A stretch of DNA of 33,540 nucleotides from Treponema sp. (GTDB lineage: Bacteria > Spirochaetota > Spirochaetia > Treponematales > Treponemataceae), in assembly GCA_017961705.1 (NCBI GenBank), contig JAGCWT010000246.1:1-33540 (forward strand). Reading direction: 5' to 3'. The position numbers and the translations under genes are program-made. Shown here piece after piece: positions 31,670 to 33,540 of this stretch. How positions within the stretch are numbered: the stretch's first letter is position 1; the number at the start of each line of letters is the position of its first letter. Below the pieces are notes generated by a model that worked only from the letters and a program-made list of their open reading frames with translations, had not been told where the DNA came from and ran no database searches.

Positions 31670-32260
31670 TTACGCCACAAACTTGATAAGGTAGAGGCTG
31701 GAAAGAAGGGCAAGAGGAAGCTGCAAAATCCAGGTTATGCCGAGTGTGCAAATAAAAAGGGTATAGGTTCTGTTTCTGCGGACGATTGACTGTAGCGAAC
31801 GGAGCTTTTGCTGGCTTTCCGCAAAGTCTATCTTGCAAAATTCACCAAAAGACCCAATGTACTGCCACTGGGCTTTGGGCGCTCCACGAGGGGGAAGGCT
31901 TTTTCCGTAAGTTCTGTAGCCTTCAGATATTCGCGAGGCAAGGGCATTGTATTCACCGCATTCAAAAAGGGCAGAAGCAATTTGGGGCGCACGGGAAAGA
32001 TACTTTTTCATGCTGACAACATTTAGGATAAGGAAAACCGTCATGCAAAGCCATATAAGTATTGAAAGGCAGGCGGATTTTAGGGCAAGCTGCTCAAGCA
32101 GTTCAAGGCAGAGGAAAAATGGGGAAAGGAAAACCATGGAAAGGACAAGGCATTTTTTTCTTTGCCTGTACAGTGGCATTTTTAGTCCCCGCACAAGGAA
32201 GAGGATAAAGAGGAAAAAGAATGCTGCGGAAAAGAAAGCAATTGCAAGCAAAAGTTTCAT
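31670..32260 (-). CDS. Hypothetical membrane protein
   Basis: I do not recognise this 196-residue protein. It has four hydrophobic segments: LLLAIAFFSAAFFFLFILFL (2-23), VLSMVFLSPFFLCLELL (about 39-55), ACLSILIWLCMTVFLILNVV (about 63-82) and LFICTLGITWILQLPLALLS near the C-terminus. Between the third and fourth lies a soluble loop of about 85 residues (YLSRAPQIASALFECGEYNA, YIGSFGEFCKIDFAESQQKL). AAAGGAG lies before ATG 32260. It is 69 bases upstream of the diguanylate cyclase start and on the same strand; that gene has its own -10 box. Confidence 0.72.
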   Translation of the reverse strand: MKLLLAIAFFSAAFFFLFILFLVRGLKMPLYRQRKKCLVLSMVFLSPFFLCLELLEQLALKSACLSILIWLCMTVFLILNVVSMKKYLSRAPQIASALFECGEYNALASRISEGYRTYGKSLPPRGAPKAQWQYIGSFGEFCKIDFAESQQKLRSLQSIVRRNRTYTLFICTLGITWILQLPLALLSSLYLIKFVA

Positions 32261-32333
32261 AAGGACTCCTTTCTTCTATATTATTGCTGGCATGGAGAAA
32301 GCACAAGTAAAATTTATCGTGAAGGAAAGCATT

Positions 32334-32373
32334 GGAAGCAGTTTTGTATTCCGCTACACACAAAACTGATTCC
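32334..32373. repeat. Short palindrome matching the outer arms of the nested element
   Basis: GGAAGCAGTTTTGT (32334-32347) pairs with ACAAAACTGATTCC (32360-32373) at 13 of 14 positions around a 12-base loop ATTCCGCTACAC. Arms and loop match the outer part of the 24703-24856 element (GGAAATCAATTTTGTGTTCC...GCTGCACACAAAATTG) with the inner palindrome and one CCGCT absent. Confidence 0.65.
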
Positions 32374-32431
32374 CTGCCTGCTTAGCATAGAAAAAGATAA
32401 AGGAAGGCATGGGAAGCATTCAAAATCTTCT

Positions 32432-32535
32432 TGATTTCCTGTTTTTTAGCACTATAATAATTAAAAAGGCAAACTTTGAGTTTTGTATTTGTAACTGGAA
32501 ACTCAAAATTGCACCAAGAAGAAATTTAGGAGGAT
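32432..32535 (+). promoter_or_regulatory. Promoter, leader hairpin and ribosome site of the zinc-ribbon gene
   Basis: TTGATT (32432-32437), 16 bases, TATAAT (32454-32459). The leader then holds a 9-bp perfect stem, TTTGAGTTT (32475-32483) with AAACTCAAA (32499-32507), and a strong AGGAGG (32530-32535) before ATG 32539. The hairpin role is unknown. Confidence 0.6.
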
Positions 32536-32538
32536 TAT

Positions 32539-33351
32539 ATGGGCTTATTTGAAAAAAAATATTGTGATTTCTGCGGTGAAAAGATTGGGCTTCTTGGAAA
32601 CAGGAAACTGGAAGACGGAAACATGTGCAAGAACTGCGCGGCAAAGCTTTCTCCCTGGTTCAACGAGAGGCGGCACAGCACAAAGGCAGACATTCAGGCA
32701 CAGCTTGAATACCGCGAGCAAAACAAATCCTTGGTGGCAGCCTTTAACGCAACACAGACACTCGGAAACGACACCAGGCTCTTGATTGACGAAGGCGCAA
32801 GAAAGTTCATGGTAACAAGGGCAAAAGACTTGCAAAGTGCAAACCCGGATGTTCTGGATTTTTCACAGGCGGTAGGATGCGACCTGGACATTCAGGAAGA
32901 CAAGACAGAGCTAAAGCAGGAAGATTCCAACGGAAATTCAACGAGCTACAATCCTCCACGCTACGAGTATTCATATTCATTTGAGGTAAGAATTAGGGTT
33001 TCTAGCCCTTACTTTGACGAAATGTCTTTTGACCTTTCCAACGGCTACATTACGACTGGAGAAAAGCCGATGAATCCTTCCATGCAGCAGGAAAGCGGTG
33101 GCTGGAACCTTCATTCAAGCGATGGTGGCTATGAGGTTAACAAATACTTTGAGTGTGTAAAAATTGGCAATGCGATTAAGGAAGCAATAGAACGCATGAA
33201 GAGCACAGGCGTTAGTCAGGCTGCAAATGTAAGCCCGGCGGCTGCACAGCAGACAGAAGCAGTAAGGGAAGAAAAGGTTTGCCCAGGCTGCGGTGCAAAG
33301 ACTTTCCCCAACCAGAACGGTTGCTGCGAATACTGCGGTTCGGCACTGTAA
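32539..33351 (+). CDS. Zinc-ribbon protein with N-terminal DUF4428-like and C-terminal Cys4 ribbons
   Basis: The 270-residue cytoplasmic protein starts with KKYCDFCGEKIGLLGNRKLE and MCKNCAAKLSPW, a CxxC...CxxC zinc finger that fits DUF4428. It ends with a second ribbon, CPGCGAKTFPNQNGCCEYCG. Between them is a soluble domain with a helical part (IDEGARKFMVTRAKDLQSAN) and beta strands (YSYSFEVRIRVSSPYFDEM), then a low-complexity linker (SQAANVSPAAAQQTEAVREE). AGGAGG at ideal spacing fixes the start. Function unknown; zinc ribbons at both ends suggest a scaffold or nucleic-acid/protein binding role. Confidence 0.85.
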   Translation: MGLFEKKYCDFCGEKIGLLGNRKLEDGNMCKNCAAKLSPWFNERRHSTKADIQAQLEYREQNKSLVAAFNATQTLGNDTRLLIDEGARKFMVTRAKDLQSANPDVLDFSQAVGCDLDIQEDKTELKQEDSNGNSTSYNPPRYEYSYSFEVRIRVSSPYFDEMSFDLSNGYITTGEKPMNPSMQQESGGWNLHSSDGGYEVNKYFECVKIGNAIKEAIERMKSTGVSQAANVSPAAAQQTEAVREEKVCPGCGAKTFPNQNGCCEYCGSAL

Positions 33352-33389
33352 AAAAATTGCCTGTGTAAACATCCCTAAAACAAGGAATC

Positions 33390-33463
33390 CTAGCCGCGAT
33401 TGGAGTGGGGCGAAGCCGTGCGTAAGCACCGCGCCCGGTTAGGGGGCAAGCCCCGCAAAGCGC
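33390..33463 (-). repeat. GC-rich dispersed repeat, copy E
   Basis: On the minus strand it reads CGCTTTGCGGGGCTTGCCCC ... GCACGGCTTCGCCCCACTCC, then AATCGCGG. It follows the zinc-ribbon stop by 38 bases and keeps only the ends of the consensus. Confidence 0.5.
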
Positions 33464-33540
33464 GTAGAAAGAGGCCTCCCTGAAAGGGCAGTTTACCAGG
33501 CAATGCGCTCCAAAAAAAAAGAAAAAAATCAATATGGAAA

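Overview
The window looks like a chromosomal segment of a host-associated Treponema or a close spirochaete relative. I infer this from the protein families (tandem HflK/HflC, an RND pump with a PG0541-type partner, a group-III phosphofructokinase, an LTD-type lipoprotein, DUF4428 zinc ribbon, lipobox lipoproteins), a moderate GC content, and intergenic spaces full of palindromic repeats. No species is claimed. I saw no rRNA, tRNA, CRISPR array, transposase or prophage.

Layout. 1-2676 is the 3' part of a large Rhs/YD-repeat protein ending in a non-repeat C-terminal domain with a possible Cys/His pair. 2793-4013 is an exported protein with a C-terminal SH3-like domain. From 16939 down to 5808 on the minus strand runs a compact train of eight genes: a double-headed TetR regulator, TolC, lipoprotein adaptor, RND pump, small PII-like protein, HflK, HflC and a membrane protein with a kinase-like cytoplasmic half. 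A clear promoter and a perfect palindromic operator lie in front of tetR. A stand-alone acyl-CoA carboxyltransferase follows at 4221-5711 with its own likely promoter. 17272-18443 holds a flavodoxin-like oxidoreductase overlapping a membrane protein. 18859-23403 carries a GH16 glucanase lipoprotein, a YcxB-like protein, a His-rich CobW/G3E GTPase and an LTD-like lipoprotein. 23431-24446 is trxA plus a DTW-domain tRNA modification gene. 24878-26864 is pfkA followed by an FMN-dependent alpha-hydroxyacid oxidase-like gene. 27075-30110 is a large SF1 helicase with a C-terminal PD-(D/E)XK-type nuclease domain. 30434-32260 holds a membrane diguanylate cyclase and a small membrane protein. 32539-33351 is a double zinc-ribbon protein.

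How the genes work together. The efflux operon is the only large functional unit: the regulator, the three pump layers and a small putative sensor are joined by spacings of -1 to 36 bases to an HflKC pair and an uncharacterised membrane protein, so pump expression and inner-membrane quality control may be co-regulated. trxA with DTW and pfkA with the FMN enzyme are two-gene units. The rest appear to be single transcription units, several with recognisable -10 boxes.

The most unusual content is intergenic. There are at least four families of dispersed palindromic elements: (1) a GC-rich element in five copies near gene 3' ends; (2) a three-hairpin element in two diverged copies whose stems change in a compensatory way; (3) a nested palindrome whose inner part seems to be missing at another locus, as if that locus were an empty site; (4) an element beginning TCAAAATGAGTCAGCGGGT. 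Two genes (pfkA and the diguanylate cyclase) have a -10 box exactly six bases before the start codon and may be translated from leaderless mRNAs.
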